Assembly: GCA_040755715.1 (NCBI GenBank)
Contig: JBFLXN010000005.1
Span: forward strand, 1-32,798
Length of the DNA stretch: 32,798 nucleotides
Origin: JBFLXN01 sp040755715 [NCBI: Candidatus Edwardsbacteria bacterium]
GTDB taxonomy: Bacteria > Edwardsbacteria > AC1 > JBFLXN01
Direction of reading: 5' to 3'
Shown here: positions 20,347 through 29,104 of the stretch, piece by piece
How the letters are laid out: every line of letters begins with the position of its first letter
Numbering within the stretch: the first letter of the stretch is position 1
Position numbers and translations under genes: made by a program
Notes under the pieces: model-generated
Seen by the model: the letters and a program-made list of their open reading frames with translations, nothing else
Databases searched by the model: none
Told to the model about the DNA's origin: nothing

Positions 20347-21612
20347 TTAGCGGGATCCCGCCAAAGGCGGGAGATTTTTGGTATTTGAATTTCTATGCCC
20401 GAATACCCACAACCGTTGCATTCCCCAAGTAGAGAAAATAATAATTAGAATGGCAAAAATTATACTCTGGCTCTGAGTTAATCTGGTAAATCCTAAACCA
20501 ATCACACCGTAAATTCCAGAAAAGACATACATTGAAATTACGGTAGTCTGATGGGCGAATCCTTTCTTCTTCAAGATATTTAGCCACAGATTAACACAGA
20601 TTTTCACCCCGATAAAATCGGGGTGTAATTCTGTGGCTTTATTCAAATTCCTATGCTTCAAGGTATTAGCCACAGAATCACACTGGCTCGCCCGTCCCGA
20701 TTTCATCGGGACGCCCCAGGGAATTTCACTGAATTTTTCTCTGTTTTTTATGTAAAATTCTGTGGTTTTATTCAAAATCTTATGCTGTAAAATATCATAA
20801 ATATGACTTCGGTCGCCAGTAAAAAGGTCTCTTTTCTCTCTAAAACGCCGCAAAAGGGCAGAAGCCGTATCAGCTACGGGGATAAAAAGAATTAGCAGTG
20901 GTGCTAAAACCCACTTAAAATCATAGGGCCGATTACTGAAAATTAAAGCAATACAGGCTAAATTAAAACCAAGAAAGAGACTTCCACCATCACCTAAAAA
21001 GATTTTGGCAGGATAAAAGTTATGATATAAGAACCCAAGGGAAATGCCTAATAATATTAAAGAAATAGCCAACGCCAGATGATTTCCTGAAGATAGAGAA
21101 AGTAGAGAAAAAAATCCAAGGATAATCGCAGACATTCCGGTGGCTAGACCATCCATTCCATCAGAAAGGTTCAGAGCATTTGCCCCCCCCACTAGATAAA
21201 AAATAGTCAGAGGTAAAGAAATCCACCACTGAGGCAAGAAACCAAAATGTAATCCAAAAGCAATAGGAATTATAGAGGCAATTATTTCCCAGATAAATTT
21301 TTTAAGTGGAGAAATTTCTTTTAGGTCATCCAAAAGACCAATAGCAAAGATGAAAAGTCCTCCTCCCATAATACCTGCCAGGAGTCTACGCTCCAGTGAA
21401 GTCAAGAGCGAATTAGTTATAAGATAAATGCTGGGTAAAAGAAAGGCGAAGAAAAAGACAAGTCCACCACTTCGGGGTATAGTTTCAGTATGAATGCTCA
21501 GTTCCCTGGGTTTATCAACTGTTCCCATCTTGTGACCGGCTCGTCCGGCCAAGGGAGTAAATAGAAGAGCGAATAAAAAAGTAACTAAAAAAATGGCTAA
21601 GTAGATAGACAT
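20347..21612 (-). CDS. WecA/MraY-type polyprenyl-phosphate glycosyl-1-phosphate transferase with in-frame repeat insertion
   Basis: A 421-residue integral membrane enzyme with about ten hydrophobic segments. It should transfer a sugar-1-phosphate, probably a GlcNAc-type one, from UDP-sugar to undecaprenyl phosphate. Motifs: GLLDDLKEISPLKK (aspartate pair), NALNLSDGMDGLATG, FLGDGGSLFLGF and the cytoplasmic loop TGDRSHIYDIL (D267-L275). After the loop, relatives continue directly with the sequence KKGFAHQTTV, here at residues 349-358. In between lie 72 extra residues encoded by repeat elements, in units of 43 and 29 residues; L275, L318 and L347 are equivalent. Without them the protein would be 349 residues, a normal size. 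An upstream promoter lies at 21638-21667. The enzyme is well placed to initiate the polysaccharide built by the glycosyltransferases on this strand. Confidence 0.9.
   Translation of the reverse strand: MSIYLAIFLVTFLFALLFTPLAGRAGHKMGTVDKPRELSIHTETIPRSGGLVFFFAFLLPSIYLITNSLLTSLERRLLAGIMGGGLFIFAIGLLDDLKEISPLKKFIWEIIASIIPIAFGLHFGFLPQWWISLPLTIFYLVGGANALNLSDGMDGLATGMSAIILGFFSLLSLSSGNHLALAISLILLGISLGFLYHNFYPAKIFLGDGGSLFLGFNLACIALIFSNRPYDFKWVLAPLLILFIPVADTASALLRRFREKRDLFTGDRSHIYDILQHKILNKTTEFYIKNREKFSEIPWGVPMKSGRASQCDSVANTLKHRNLNKATELHPDFIGVKICVNLWLNILKKKGFAHQTTVISMYVFSGIYGVIGLGFTRLTQSQSIIFAILIIIFSTWGMQRLWVFGHRNSNTKNLPPLAGSR
20569..20797. repeat. Two palindromic units inserted in the WecA-like gene
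   Basis: Two CCACAG...CTGTGG units lie at 20584-20636 and 20670-20765. The first contains the hairpin CACCCCGAT/ATCGGGGTG (20605-20625), the second CGTCCCGAT/ATCGGGACG (20693-20713). The flanking 32-base segments 20637-20668 and 20766-20797 are near-identical direct repeats, 129 bp apart; a shorter third copy of the target lies at 20568-20582. Together they add 216 bp and keep the frame. Confidence 0.8.
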
Positions 21613-21637
21613 TTTTTATTTTTCCTTCTTTGTTTTT

Positions 21638-21667
21638 ATAATACCACAGTATTTGACTAGTTATCAA
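21638..21667 (-). promoter_or_regulatory. Probable promoter for the WecA-like gene
   Basis: Read on the - strand, TTGATA (21667-21662) is followed after 18 bases by TATTAT (21643-21638), each five of six consensus bases, with TGG just ahead of the -10 box. The ATG follows about 25 bases later, with AAGGAAAAA as ribosome binding site. Confidence 0.6.
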
Positions 21668-21728
21668 GGAATTTGTGGCCGAGGTCTCTGAAAGGGGAAA
21701 AAATATTTGAATGATTAGCACTTTTTTT

Positions 21729-21768
21729 ATCATTTCATTATTCTACAATTCTAAAATAATGGAATGAT
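21729..21768. repeat. Inverted repeat next to the HEPN/MNT pair
   Basis: ATCATTTCATTATT and AATAATGGAATGAT pair with one mismatch around a 12-base loop. It stands just after the HEPN gene end on the - strand, but a U-tract follows only when read on the other strand, so it is not a classical terminator for that gene. Confidence 0.6.
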
Positions 21769-21782
21769 GAAATAAAGGAAAA

Positions 21783-22205
21783 TCAAATAGATACTTCCTT
21801 CAGTTTCTGGTAAATACTATGTATGGCCAGGTAAACCTCATCTTTTTTTATAAATTTATATATTTCTTTTGCCTCCTCAAGTCCATAGATGTGAACAATC
21901 TGATTTCTCTTATCTACCATCTCAAAAAATAGGTTTTCATATTTTTCTTCAATAAGACCTCTTTTAAATGCCTCCTTAAAATACTGTAACGGCGTGGTGC
22001 AAATCAATCCTTCAATTCTTAAATATTCCTTAATGGACTTCCACAAGGCTTCAAAGGTGTATTCAAAACGCTTTGTGGCAACTTCTATGATTAACTCTTC
22101 GCTTAAGAAATCAAATACTAAAGGTTGCCTAATTATTTCTTCAAATTTCTTAAACGCTTTTCTAAATTTTTCAAAAGTTCTTTGGAATTTTTCCCCTTTT
22201 TCCAT
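21783..22205 (-). CDS. HEPN-domain toxin, HI0074 type
   Basis: A 140-residue helical protein of the nucleotidyltransferase substrate-binding (HI0074) family, a HEPN ribonuclease in type VII toxin-antitoxin systems. The HEPN catalytic motif Rx4H is present as RNQIVH (R100 to H105). The long helices FEKFRKAFKKFEEIIRQP and RFEYTFEALWKSIKEYLR are typical. It overlaps the upstream nucleotidyltransferase gene by 73 bases, which ties the two products stoichiometrically. In HEPN/MNT systems the MNT protein adds AMP groups to the HEPN protein and silences it. The start at 22205 has GGAAAAATTCC before it, a weak site. Confidence 0.9.
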   Translation of the reverse strand: MEKGEKFQRTFEKFRKAFKKFEEIIRQPLVFDFLSEELIIEVATKRFEYTFEALWKSIKEYLRIEGLICTTPLQYFKEAFKRGLIEEKYENLFFEMVDKRNQIVHIYGLEEAKEIYKFIKKDEVYLAIHSIYQKLKEVSI

Positions 22206-22504
22206 ATTAAGCCATCCTTTAATATATTTGCTAACAATTTCTTATCAAGATTTCCATCGCTAAGGTTAATTAAATCTATAGACCTTAAGGTTGGAACTTT
22301 GTTTTCTAACTCTTCTCGCACTTGCGCTATTACAGAAGCGGGTATAATTTCTTTAGAATATATAGCTAAATCTATATCAGAGGCAATGTCTTGAGTATTT
22401 TTAGCAAACGAGCCAAATATAAAAAGAATGTAGTCTTCTCCAAAATATTTATCAAAGATAGAAATTATCCTCTCCTTTATTTTTTCTATTGTATCGTTAG
22501 ACAT
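22133..22504 (-). CDS. MNT-domain nucleotidyltransferase antitoxin
   Basis: A 123-residue minimal nucleotidyltransferase. The defining motif is FIFGSFAKNTQDIASDIDLAIY, with G31-S32 and the acidic pair D43 and D45; SIDLINL supplies the third acidic residue (D97). It would be the antitoxin that AMPylates its HEPN partner. AAGGGGAAAAATCA gives a ribosome binding site. The pair stands between the WecA-like gene and the glycosyltransferase cluster, as often happens with mobile toxin-antitoxin modules in polysaccharide loci. Confidence 0.9.
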   Translation of the reverse strand: MSNDTIEKIKERIISIFDKYFGEDYILFIFGSFAKNTQDIASDIDLAIYSKEIIPASVIAQVREELENKVPTLRSIDLINLSDGNLDKKLLANILKDGLIWKKGKNSKELLKNLEKRLRNLKK

Positions 22505-22540
22505 TGATTTTTCCCCTTGTCTTCTTATCTCTTTATCTTC

Positions 22541-23665
22541 TTAATTTCCAATCTTCATTCTAAAACGCGCCCACCATACTGGTAAAGTCAAAAGTCCCCA
22601 GAGCGAGCCAAGCCCGTAGGATAAATGCAGAGTGGCGAAGACAAGGGGCAGGCAGAAGAACAACTTCCATTTCGGATTGAGAGCCTCTCCTGAAATGGCG
22701 AAGTTGGGAAGTTGGGAGGTTTGGAAATTAGGAAATTGAGGCTTTTGAGCGCGGCGGCTCAGAAACATTTTAATAGTGAAAAATAGACTGGCTAAAAGGT
22801 AGGTCAAAAGCTCAAAAATCAAAAACCCTTGAGCTAACCCATGAACCCTGCCCCCTGAATCCTGTCCGCTAATTCCTATTACCATTGCTAATAGCAAAAG
22901 CGACCCCACAAATAAGAGCGGCACAAAGTGGCGGAGTTTAGGAGCCCTCGGATTTATCGGCAATGTTCTAACCACACCCATTCCATCCAGCCAGCGTTGG
23001 CGCCAGAGTTCTTTTAAATTGGGCCGACAATAATAGTAGGCTTTTATTTTAGGAGAAAGATAGATTTTATAGCCGGCTATTCTAAGTCTGGAGTTGAAAT
23101 CTATATCTTCGGTGCGGGTAAACCTTTCGTCGAAATACCCCATTTTATCAAAAACTTCTTTCTTAAAGCAACCCAACCAGACTGTCTCTACATAGCCTTC
23201 GTAGTCCGGATTGTGAAATCTGCCACCACCCAAACCAAAAGGAATATAATGAGCCAGCATAATCGCTTCGGATATGGCAGAATTATTAGCAGGCAAAGCC
23301 CGCATATGGCCACCCACGTTAGCCGCTCCAGATTTCGTTAGGACTTCAAGGCAAGACTTTAGGTAGTCATCACCGTATTTGGCGTGAGCGTCCATTCTGA
23401 CAATTATATCGCCCTTGGCATTTTTAATCCCTAAGTTCAGCCCAGCGGTGACTATCTTCATAGGATTGTCTATTATTTTTAAACTTTGATATTTAATTTT
23501 TAAATTTTCTAATATCTCTCTAGTGCCATCATCAGACACGCCATCCACCGCTAAAATCTCATACTGGTCTTTGGAAAAATCTTGGGCGAATATTGAGTTA
23601 ATACAGGCTTCAATATGCTTTGCCTCGTTGCGGATGGGAAGGATAATAGAGACAAAATTAGTCAT
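22541..23665 (-). CDS. GT2 glycosyltransferase, ExoA-like, with repeat-derived segments
   Basis: A 374-residue membrane-attached glycosyltransferase with the GT-A fold. Motifs: VSIILPIRNEAKHIEAC at the start, VDGVSDDGT, the metal-binding DAHAKY, GGHMRALP, HYIPFGLGGGRFHNPDYEG and RTEDIDFNSRL. This set is typical of ExoA-type succinoglycan enzymes. Three or four hydrophobic segments follow after residue 245. Between two of them the stretch QKPQFPNFQTSQLPNF (about residues 307-333 in all) is encoded by a CCAACTTCCCAACTT-type repeat, and GQDSGGRVHGLAQG (about 263-276) by a GGATTCAGGGGGCAGGG-type repeat. Both lie in loops. A further case of coding sequence built from intergenic repeats. Confidence 0.88.
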   Translation of the reverse strand: MTNFVSIILPIRNEAKHIEACINSIFAQDFSKDQYEILAVDGVSDDGTREILENLKIKYQSLKIIDNPMKIVTAGLNLGIKNAKGDIIVRMDAHAKYGDDYLKSCLEVLTKSGAANVGGHMRALPANNSAISEAIMLAHYIPFGLGGGRFHNPDYEGYVETVWLGCFKKEVFDKMGYFDERFTRTEDIDFNSRLRIAGYKIYLSPKIKAYYYCRPNLKELWRQRWLDGMGVVRTLPINPRAPKLRHFVPLLFVGSLLLLAMVIGISGQDSGGRVHGLAQGFLIFELLTYLLASLFFTIKMFLSRRAQKPQFPNFQTSQLPNFAISGEALNPKWKLFFCLPLVFATLHLSYGLGSLWGLLTLPVWWARFRMKIGN

Positions 23666-23668
23666 AAC

Positions 23669-24802
23669 CTATATTACACTTTCAAATACTGAGATTGTTT
23701 CTTTGGCTGTTTTCTCCCAGGAAAACTGTCGGCTTCTTTCAATGGCTTTTTTAGAAAGAGTCTTGGCTAATAACTGGTCGGAGAGCAATCTCTCCATAGA
23801 GCTTGCCCACAAGTCAACATCATCCGGTGGGATGGTTACGCCGGCATCATCAATTACTTCGGGTAATGCACCAGTATTGGAAACAATACAGGGCAAACCG
23901 AATGACATTGCTTCTAATAGTGGCAGCCCAAAGCCTTCATAATAACTGGGCATTACAAACAAACTGGCGTTTAAATATAATTTATCTAATAACAAGTCAT
24001 CGGCATTTTCATTTACAACAATAGAATTATTCAGATTAAGGCTATTGATTTTTAAATATACTTTTTCTGCACCCCAGCCCTGCTTGCCGCATATTACAAG
24101 TTTATGCGGTAAGCCTCTAAGTTTTAAAATGTGATATGCCTCAATTAAAGTTTCATAATTCTTTCTTAATGTTAGATTGCCAACCGCAAGTATGTAAAAG
24201 GGAGCTTGTGTTGCAATTTCATTTTTTCCAACTTTTTTCTCTAATGGTCTCAAACCAGGGTTAACAATGTGTATTTTATTCTTTGTATAAGGGAATTTAG
24301 CTATAATTTCCTCACCTATGAATGTCGAATCAGCAATCACAGATTTAGCCGTTTTAAGGCTTAAAGGGAAAAAAGTCTTAAACATCATTTTCCAGAGCGG
24401 TTTTTGAAAATCATATTTTTGGTATGGCCCGAGGTCGTGAACTGTTACCACTTGGGGTATGGACAGTAATCGCCCAGGCAATAAATGATTAGGACCCCAG
24501 AAAAGGTCTGCTTTTGTTTTTGATAGATGCGCTGGTAGTAGAAAATGCAGCCAAAGAGGAGCCGCAAAATTATGGCCTGGTTTTAAAGATGAGAATGGAA
24601 GATTGACAAACTTGACTGTACCATTACACGCTTTTCTTATTTCTTTAGGCAAATAGGTTTCATCCCTATCTAGGCAAAGTAAAAAATGAATATTTGAATT
24701 TATGTTACTAATTGCTTTTATGATTTGCCATAGATAGACATAAACCCCACTAATCGGTCTGAGTAAGACTCTGGCATCAACGGCTATATTCATATTTGCC
24801 AT
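23669..24802 (-). CDS. GT4-type glycosyltransferase
   Basis: A 377-residue glycosyltransferase with the GT-B fold, likely retaining. It begins with MNIAVDARVLLRPISGVYVY, a form of the usual glycine-rich opening of the N-terminal domain. VTVHDLGPY and SKTKADLFWGPNHLLPG are typical. The C-terminal domain has ILAVGNLTLRKNYETLIEAY and the donor-binding MPSYYEGFGLPLLEAMSFG, with the two glutamates of the ExxxxxxxE motif. It most resembles mannosyl- or rhamnosyltransferases of O-antigen clusters, but donor and acceptor are unknown. There are two nearby ATG codons, 24802 and 24793; the first is used here. It ends three bases before the downstream GT2 gene. Confidence 0.9.
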   Translation of the reverse strand: MANMNIAVDARVLLRPISGVYVYLWQIIKAISNINSNIHFLLCLDRDETYLPKEIRKACNGTVKFVNLPFSSLKPGHNFAAPLWLHFLLPAHLSKTKADLFWGPNHLLPGRLLSIPQVVTVHDLGPYQKYDFQKPLWKMMFKTFFPLSLKTAKSVIADSTFIGEEIIAKFPYTKNKIHIVNPGLRPLEKKVGKNEIATQAPFYILAVGNLTLRKNYETLIEAYHILKLRGLPHKLVICGKQGWGAEKVYLKINSLNLNNSIVVNENADDLLLDKLYLNASLFVMPSYYEGFGLPLLEAMSFGLPCIVSNTGALPEVIDDAGVTIPPDDVDLWASSMERLLSDQLLAKTLSKKAIERSRQFSWEKTAKETISVFESVI

Positions 24803-24822
24803 ATTATTAAGTTATTTGTTAT

Positions 24823-25659
24823 TCACCTCTTTTTGTGCTTAAGTTCCCAAGCCTTCATCTGGCTCACCAGGGCATAGAAGAATCCATTGATGGTTGCGAT
24901 TAGAAAGCCGTGCATCCCATCTAGAAATCCTTTTTTATACACAAAATAATAGAAGAAAAAAAGGAAGGGTTGGAGGATGGAGAGGGTGTCATAGAGTCTC
25001 TTGAATAGAGAGTGCCAGAACCGTCCCCTTGGAAAGGAACCCCAAATAATGGACTCCTGGTATTTCGTAACGATCATCTGAGCTTCCATTGAGGTGTATA
25101 GGTTAAACTTCGCCAACATTTCTGCAAGAGAATCATAGGTGTAGTGAACGAATTCATTTTTGAGTCGACTTACAGGCCCATTCAAGATAAGTTCTGCATG
25201 AACGGCCTTAGGTTCATATCTGCCTGACCCTTTGCGGAAGAGTCGGGAATACCGGTCAGGATACCAGGCAGAATGTCTGATTCGTCGCCCCAAGAAGTAG
25301 TTTCTGCGATTGATCAAGAACCCTACATAGCCATCTCCCCCACGAGCAACAACCTCTGCAATCTCTTGGGCTAAAGGTTCAGGGGCGCGTTCATCAGCGT
25401 CCAGAGTGAAAAGCCACTCATTCTCGAAATTGACATTATCCAGAAGCCAGTTTCTTTGTTCGGAGAAGGTAGTGAACTTCCGTTGCAATATCTTAGCCCC
25501 ATACTTCTTCGCAATGTCTAAAGTGCAGTCGGTGCTCCCCCCGTCCAGGACGTAGATCTCACTACACCATGTTAGACTGCGAAGGCAGTCCTCCAATTTC
25601 TTCGCTTCATTTAAGGTCAGGACGAAAGCCGAGACCGGCGCCTTCTCCGAGAAAGGCAT
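24823..25659 (-). CDS. GT2 glycosyltransferase, WaaE/KdtX-like
   Basis: A 278-residue GT-A enzyme of the WaaE/KdtX type, which adds glucose-like sugars to the lipopolysaccharide core in Gram-negative bacteria. Motifs: VLTLNEAKKLEDCLRSL, VLDGGSTDCTLDIAKKYGA, FTTFSEQRNWLLD, LFTLDADERAPEPL with the catalytic-metal aspartates, and YPDRYSRLFRKG. A C-terminal hydrophobic patch (about 225-262, LSILQPFLFFFYYFVYKKGF) suggests attachment to the inner membrane. The ATG follows CGGAGGTTCGG. Homology to core biosynthesis hints at an outer membrane, but is not proof. Confidence 0.9.
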   Translation of the reverse strand: MPFSEKAPVSAFVLTLNEAKKLEDCLRSLTWCSEIYVLDGGSTDCTLDIAKKYGAKILQRKFTTFSEQRNWLLDNVNFENEWLFTLDADERAPEPLAQEIAEVVARGGDGYVGFLINRRNYFLGRRIRHSAWYPDRYSRLFRKGSGRYEPKAVHAELILNGPVSRLKNEFVHYTYDSLAEMLAKFNLYTSMEAQMIVTKYQESIIWGSFPRGRFWHSLFKRLYDTLSILQPFLFFFYYFVYKKGFLDGMHGFLIATINGFFYALVSQMKAWELKHKKR

Positions 25660-25736
25660 GAACCGAACCTCCGCAAATCTGTTCGATTTCCAAATGCAAA
25701 ATCAAGATGGAGTGGTTTTTCAAATTCTTGCCTACC

Positions 25737-26600
25737 CTATCCATCTTTTGTTAGAACAAGGAACTCTGTGGATGGAATTCTATAGAACAACTTGAAGCAC
25801 AGATCTATTAGGTCCAATACCCTGAAACCTATCGCGCCTATCCGACCAAGTAATCGGAAGAGATAACTGATGGGGCCAACGTTCACCTGACTATAATTTA
25901 CTGGTACTTGTTCCAAAATGATCAATCCACTGGCTTGACACAACTCAACAACTTCTGAGACAGAGTACCACCTATAATATTTTAGTCTATTTTGAAAATC
26001 AAACCATTCTAACAGGCGCTTAGGTTTACCCCAGTTCTTTGGGCTCTGCCCAAACATCAGATACACCCAGTAGGCGATACTCCACCTGCGAGGAACTTTG
26101 AGGATGAAGGTACCTCCGGGCTTCAATTTTTTTTTCAACTGCTCGATAACCTTGCGAGGCTGAGCCAAATGCTCAATAACACCAAAGAACCAAATAAGTT
26201 CAAAAGAACAATCAGCAATTACAGACAGATCTTCTAGGTTCGCTTCTACCGCCTCAAATCTATCAGCGTATCCGTTCAAGCTGGCACGCTTCTGGGCCAC
26301 TGATAACATCTCCTTAGCAAAATCTACTCCAACAATTGAGCATACCTTTGGCATTCTACTAAACACCAGAGAGAACTCTCCATTTCCACAACCTGCGTCA
26401 AGTAATCGAATCGCTTTATACGCAATGTGTTTCTTAAAGATTTGCTCAATGCAATCAAGCACTTTTCTCCTCAGCCAGAGACTGTAAGAGACTGGGATGA
26501 TTCCATACAGATCGCCCATTCCCCAGTGTTCTGCGACTCTGTTATGAGTGATTTGTATTTCTTTCGATATATTAGCATGTGTCGAAATGTCGCTACACAT
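25737..26600 (-). CDS. Class I SAM-dependent methyltransferase
   Basis: A cytosolic methyltransferase, 287 residues from the chosen start. Motif I is IRLLDAGCGNGEFSLVF, followed by VGVDFAKEMLSVAQKRA, the adenine-binding VEANLEDLSV, FGVIEHLAQPRKV and LKPGGTFILKVPRRW. The rest is helical and hydrophobic near the C-terminus. The frame opens at a TTG at 26627, but the ATG at 26600 has GGAGAG seven bases ahead of it and is preferred. Substrate unknown; its place among glycosyltransferases suggests a sugar or lipid-linked sugar. Confidence 0.88.
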   Translation of the reverse strand: MCSDISTHANISKEIQITHNRVAEHWGMGDLYGIIPVSYSLWLRRKVLDCIEQIFKKHIAYKAIRLLDAGCGNGEFSLVFSRMPKVCSIVGVDFAKEMLSVAQKRASLNGYADRFEAVEANLEDLSVIADCSFELIWFFGVIEHLAQPRKVIEQLKKKLKPGGTFILKVPRRWSIAYWVYLMFGQSPKNWGKPKRLLEWFDFQNRLKYYRWYSVSEVVELCQASGLIILEQVPVNYSQVNVGPISYLFRLLGRIGAIGFRVLDLIDLCFKLFYRIPSTEFLVLTKDG

Positions 26601-26673
26601 TTTTATTCTCTCCACCGAGCTAGACAATCACTGATGCTACTTTGGGAGGGTCTGATAAAAAAATCCGGCGGTT

Positions 26674-27927
26674 TCATCTCTTGCGGCCAAAGCGTCGTTC
26701 TATCTCCGAGGTCAAAATTTCACACACTCGTTCCGCACGAGCATGCCAGGAGTTCTGCCGAGCAACCTGCTGGCCACGGGCTATCCTCTCGGGATTCCGG
26801 TCTTTCACTGCTTCCAGCAGCGCTTTCTCAAACTCTTCTTCCGTGTCGGTAATCCAGATGACATCTTTCAATTCGCCAAGGTCAGTAACGAAATCCGTGG
26901 AGACAGTTGGTTTCCCGGCAGCAAGATATTCATTCAATTTTAACGGATACAAACCACTGGTGCAGTCGTTCTTTAGATATGGCATAATGCATACATTAAA
27001 TGCTTTTAGATATTGAGGGACGCTTAAATAAGGTTTGTTCTCTAAAAAATGAATGTTGTGACGTCGTTGAGCTTCCCGAAATGCCAAAGAGGACTGAAAG
27101 GCCCTATTCCCATTATTGGGTCCAAGAAAAACGAAATGCCATTCAGAGTGGCGCTGGGCAATAGAGTTGACCATAGCAAAGTTCAGTAATCCATTTATTG
27201 CTCCAGCATAGCCTATTCGCGGCGCCGGAATGCGCTCTACATCTGGAGGAACAGCCAGTGAGGAATCTGCTGCTTTGGCAAATAACTCAAAGTCAACGCC
27301 ATTTTGTATCAAATAAGTGTTTGGATTAATAGATTTCCTTGCATCATAAAGTTTTTTTGCTGTTGTGAAAACAATGTCTGCTTGACTGAGCACTATATTT
27401 TCATACTTTAGAATGCGGTCTCGTTCGGGGGGGGGAATCAGTGCCGCATACTCATCATAACACTCATAAACCAAAAGCTCCTCGCCAACAACCTCTCTCA
27501 TATCTTTTTGGTAAGGATGGAAGAGCCAAGCTAATCTCTTCTTACTCCCAAGGCCCAATTTATCTAAAGTATTATCAATCTGTTTACGGAGAAGTTGTTT
27601 ATTAACTTGCACCACTCGGGCAGACCTGACGGCTATGCGTTCGTGCGCTGCCATCCAAGGAGTCAGCAAATGCATATTGGAGTTCATGGTTTGAAAATTG
27701 CCTTGTCCGCCGATATACCTGACCATCTTGCTTCTGTATTTAAAAGGTGCAACTACAAGGTCAATCGGCCTTTGAACACATAAGATAACTGAACCACGGT
27801 TTTTGAAACTCTCTGACAATGCTAAGAGAAACCTCTTACGCGTGAACCCCAAGGGAACACAATGCCAGTCTTCATCAATAAACACTATCAATACATAGTC
27901 TGATAAAATTGATTTAACAGAAGCCAT
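26674..27927 (-). CDS. GT4-like glycosyltransferase, paralogue A
   Basis: A 417-residue GT-B protein. The N-terminal half opens with FIDEDWHCVPLGFTRKRFLLALSE and has YECYDEYAAL, a form of the acceptor-domain motif; LIQNGVDFELF and RIGYAGAINGLLNFAMV lead into the C-terminal domain. It ends with CIMPYLKN and YPLKLNEYLAAGKPTVSTDF. Two more genes here, at 27936-29096 and 30031-31215, share this plan, so the three look like paralogues. Donor and acceptor are unknown. The C-terminal QNSWHARAERVCEIL corresponds to QNSWDIRVKQIEDII in paralogue C. Confidence 0.88.
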   Translation of the reverse strand: MASVKSILSDYVLIVFIDEDWHCVPLGFTRKRFLLALSESFKNRGSVILCVQRPIDLVVAPFKYRSKMVRYIGGQGNFQTMNSNMHLLTPWMAAHERIAVRSARVVQVNKQLLRKQIDNTLDKLGLGSKKRLAWLFHPYQKDMREVVGEELLVYECYDEYAALIPPPERDRILKYENIVLSQADIVFTTAKKLYDARKSINPNTYLIQNGVDFELFAKAADSSLAVPPDVERIPAPRIGYAGAINGLLNFAMVNSIAQRHSEWHFVFLGPNNGNRAFQSSLAFREAQRRHNIHFLENKPYLSVPQYLKAFNVCIMPYLKNDCTSGLYPLKLNEYLAAGKPTVSTDFVTDLGELKDVIWITDTEEEFEKALLEAVKDRNPERIARGQQVARQNSWHARAERVCEILTSEIERRFGRKR

Positions 27928-27935
27928 ACTTAAAT

Positions 27936-29096
27936 CTACCCTAAAATCTTAACCATTTGATCAACTCTGTTGCCCCAATAAATTTCCAGGGAAGGACAGT
28001 TATTCTTTCCTGCAGGATAATGGGTGGATAACATATTGATTGCGTCAACCCACTCTTTCAAACTATTAGCCCTACGATAATATTCAACCCTCAAAACACC
28101 GGGGGGGAATGTTGAAACGATTGGTTTCCCACTTGCAATGTAGTCATACAACTTCATAGAACTCTGGCTTTCAGTTAATGCGTCAACTTTATGTGGTAAT
28201 ACGCAAATATCAACACCCTTCAGAAATCTCGGGACATCCTTGTAGGGCACCTGACCTAAGCAATGGACATTATCAAGGCTGAGAAAACCTTTTGTACGAG
28301 CATCATTCAAGGAAGTTGTACCAGCAATGATTAAATGCCAGGTTTTATAGTTTACAAGTATTTTAGCCATCAAATCAACATCAAACCTCTTATTGACCCC
28401 ACCGACATACCCCAAAATCACCGCATCCCCCTCAATCCCGAATATCTTCCTGAAGTCATACCTCCTTTCTGCTACCTCAAACGCCTCCAAATCCGTCGCG
28501 TTAGGAACCAGATGCGTATTAGCATTCCAAGAAATATGCTGATCCACAAGAACCTGGGTAACGCAAGTTACAGCCTTGCTTGCCTTAGATAGCGCCTCGT
28601 TGTTCCTCCTAATCGTCGCTTTCCACCCCTCCGACAAATGATAAACCTCACTAAAATCTTCAGTACAATCGTAAACATCAATCTTCTCAATCCCTAAAGC
28701 CTTATAAAACCCCAAAGACCAGAAAGGATGGCTCACTATCACCTTACTCTGGGCTGGGATGACCTCCAACTTTTGAAAATCATCCTCAATCTGCTTCCGA
28801 ACATACCCACCATTAAAGGCCACTTCGTCAAACTGACGGGTCAGGGCAGTAGGGGTCACAACCCATACTCCTTGCTCCGATTCCTGGAACAGTAATCCCT
28901 TTCGGAATGTTCTACGCCAGCGGAAAGCCGCTTCGGAATCCCCAAAGCCGAGAAAATATTTCAAAAGTGAAGTCAACGGTAGTGGAAACTCCACATAGAC
29001 TACTTTTGCCTTCAACGCCTTTCCCAGGCGCCAGGCCAACTGCTGTCGCCTTCTCCACTTCTCATCCCACTGGTCGCTGAAGAATAAGAGATCCAT
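27936..29096 (-). CDS. GT4-like glycosyltransferase, paralogue B
   Basis: A 386-residue GT-B glycosyltransferase. It begins with MDLLFFSDQWDEKWRRRQQLAWRLGKAL, comparable with the openings of the other two paralogues (tryptophan followed by a basic cluster). It has VYDCTEDFSEVYHLSEGW, LVPNATDLEAFEVAE, ILGYVGGVNKRFDVDLM and CVLPHKVDALTESQSSMKLYDYIASGKPIVSTF. The usual GVD of the donor domain is ATD here, a small departure. The gene begins 8 bases before the end of the FkbM-type gene upstream, so they are in one transcript. Substrate unknown. Confidence 0.88.
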   Translation of the reverse strand: MDLLFFSDQWDEKWRRRQQLAWRLGKALKAKVVYVEFPLPLTSLLKYFLGFGDSEAAFRWRRTFRKGLLFQESEQGVWVVTPTALTRQFDEVAFNGGYVRKQIEDDFQKLEVIPAQSKVIVSHPFWSLGFYKALGIEKIDVYDCTEDFSEVYHLSEGWKATIRRNNEALSKASKAVTCVTQVLVDQHISWNANTHLVPNATDLEAFEVAERRYDFRKIFGIEGDAVILGYVGGVNKRFDVDLMAKILVNYKTWHLIIAGTTSLNDARTKGFLSLDNVHCLGQVPYKDVPRFLKGVDICVLPHKVDALTESQSSMKLYDYIASGKPIVSTFPPGVLRVEYYRRANSLKEWVDAINMLSTHYPAGKNNCPSLEIYWGNRVDQMVKILG

Positions 29097-29104
29097 AATA
29101 CCTT

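Noticed and set aside
21729-21768. Rho-independent terminator for the HEPN gene
   Set aside because: When read in the direction of the gene the stem is followed by A residues, not by a T-run.
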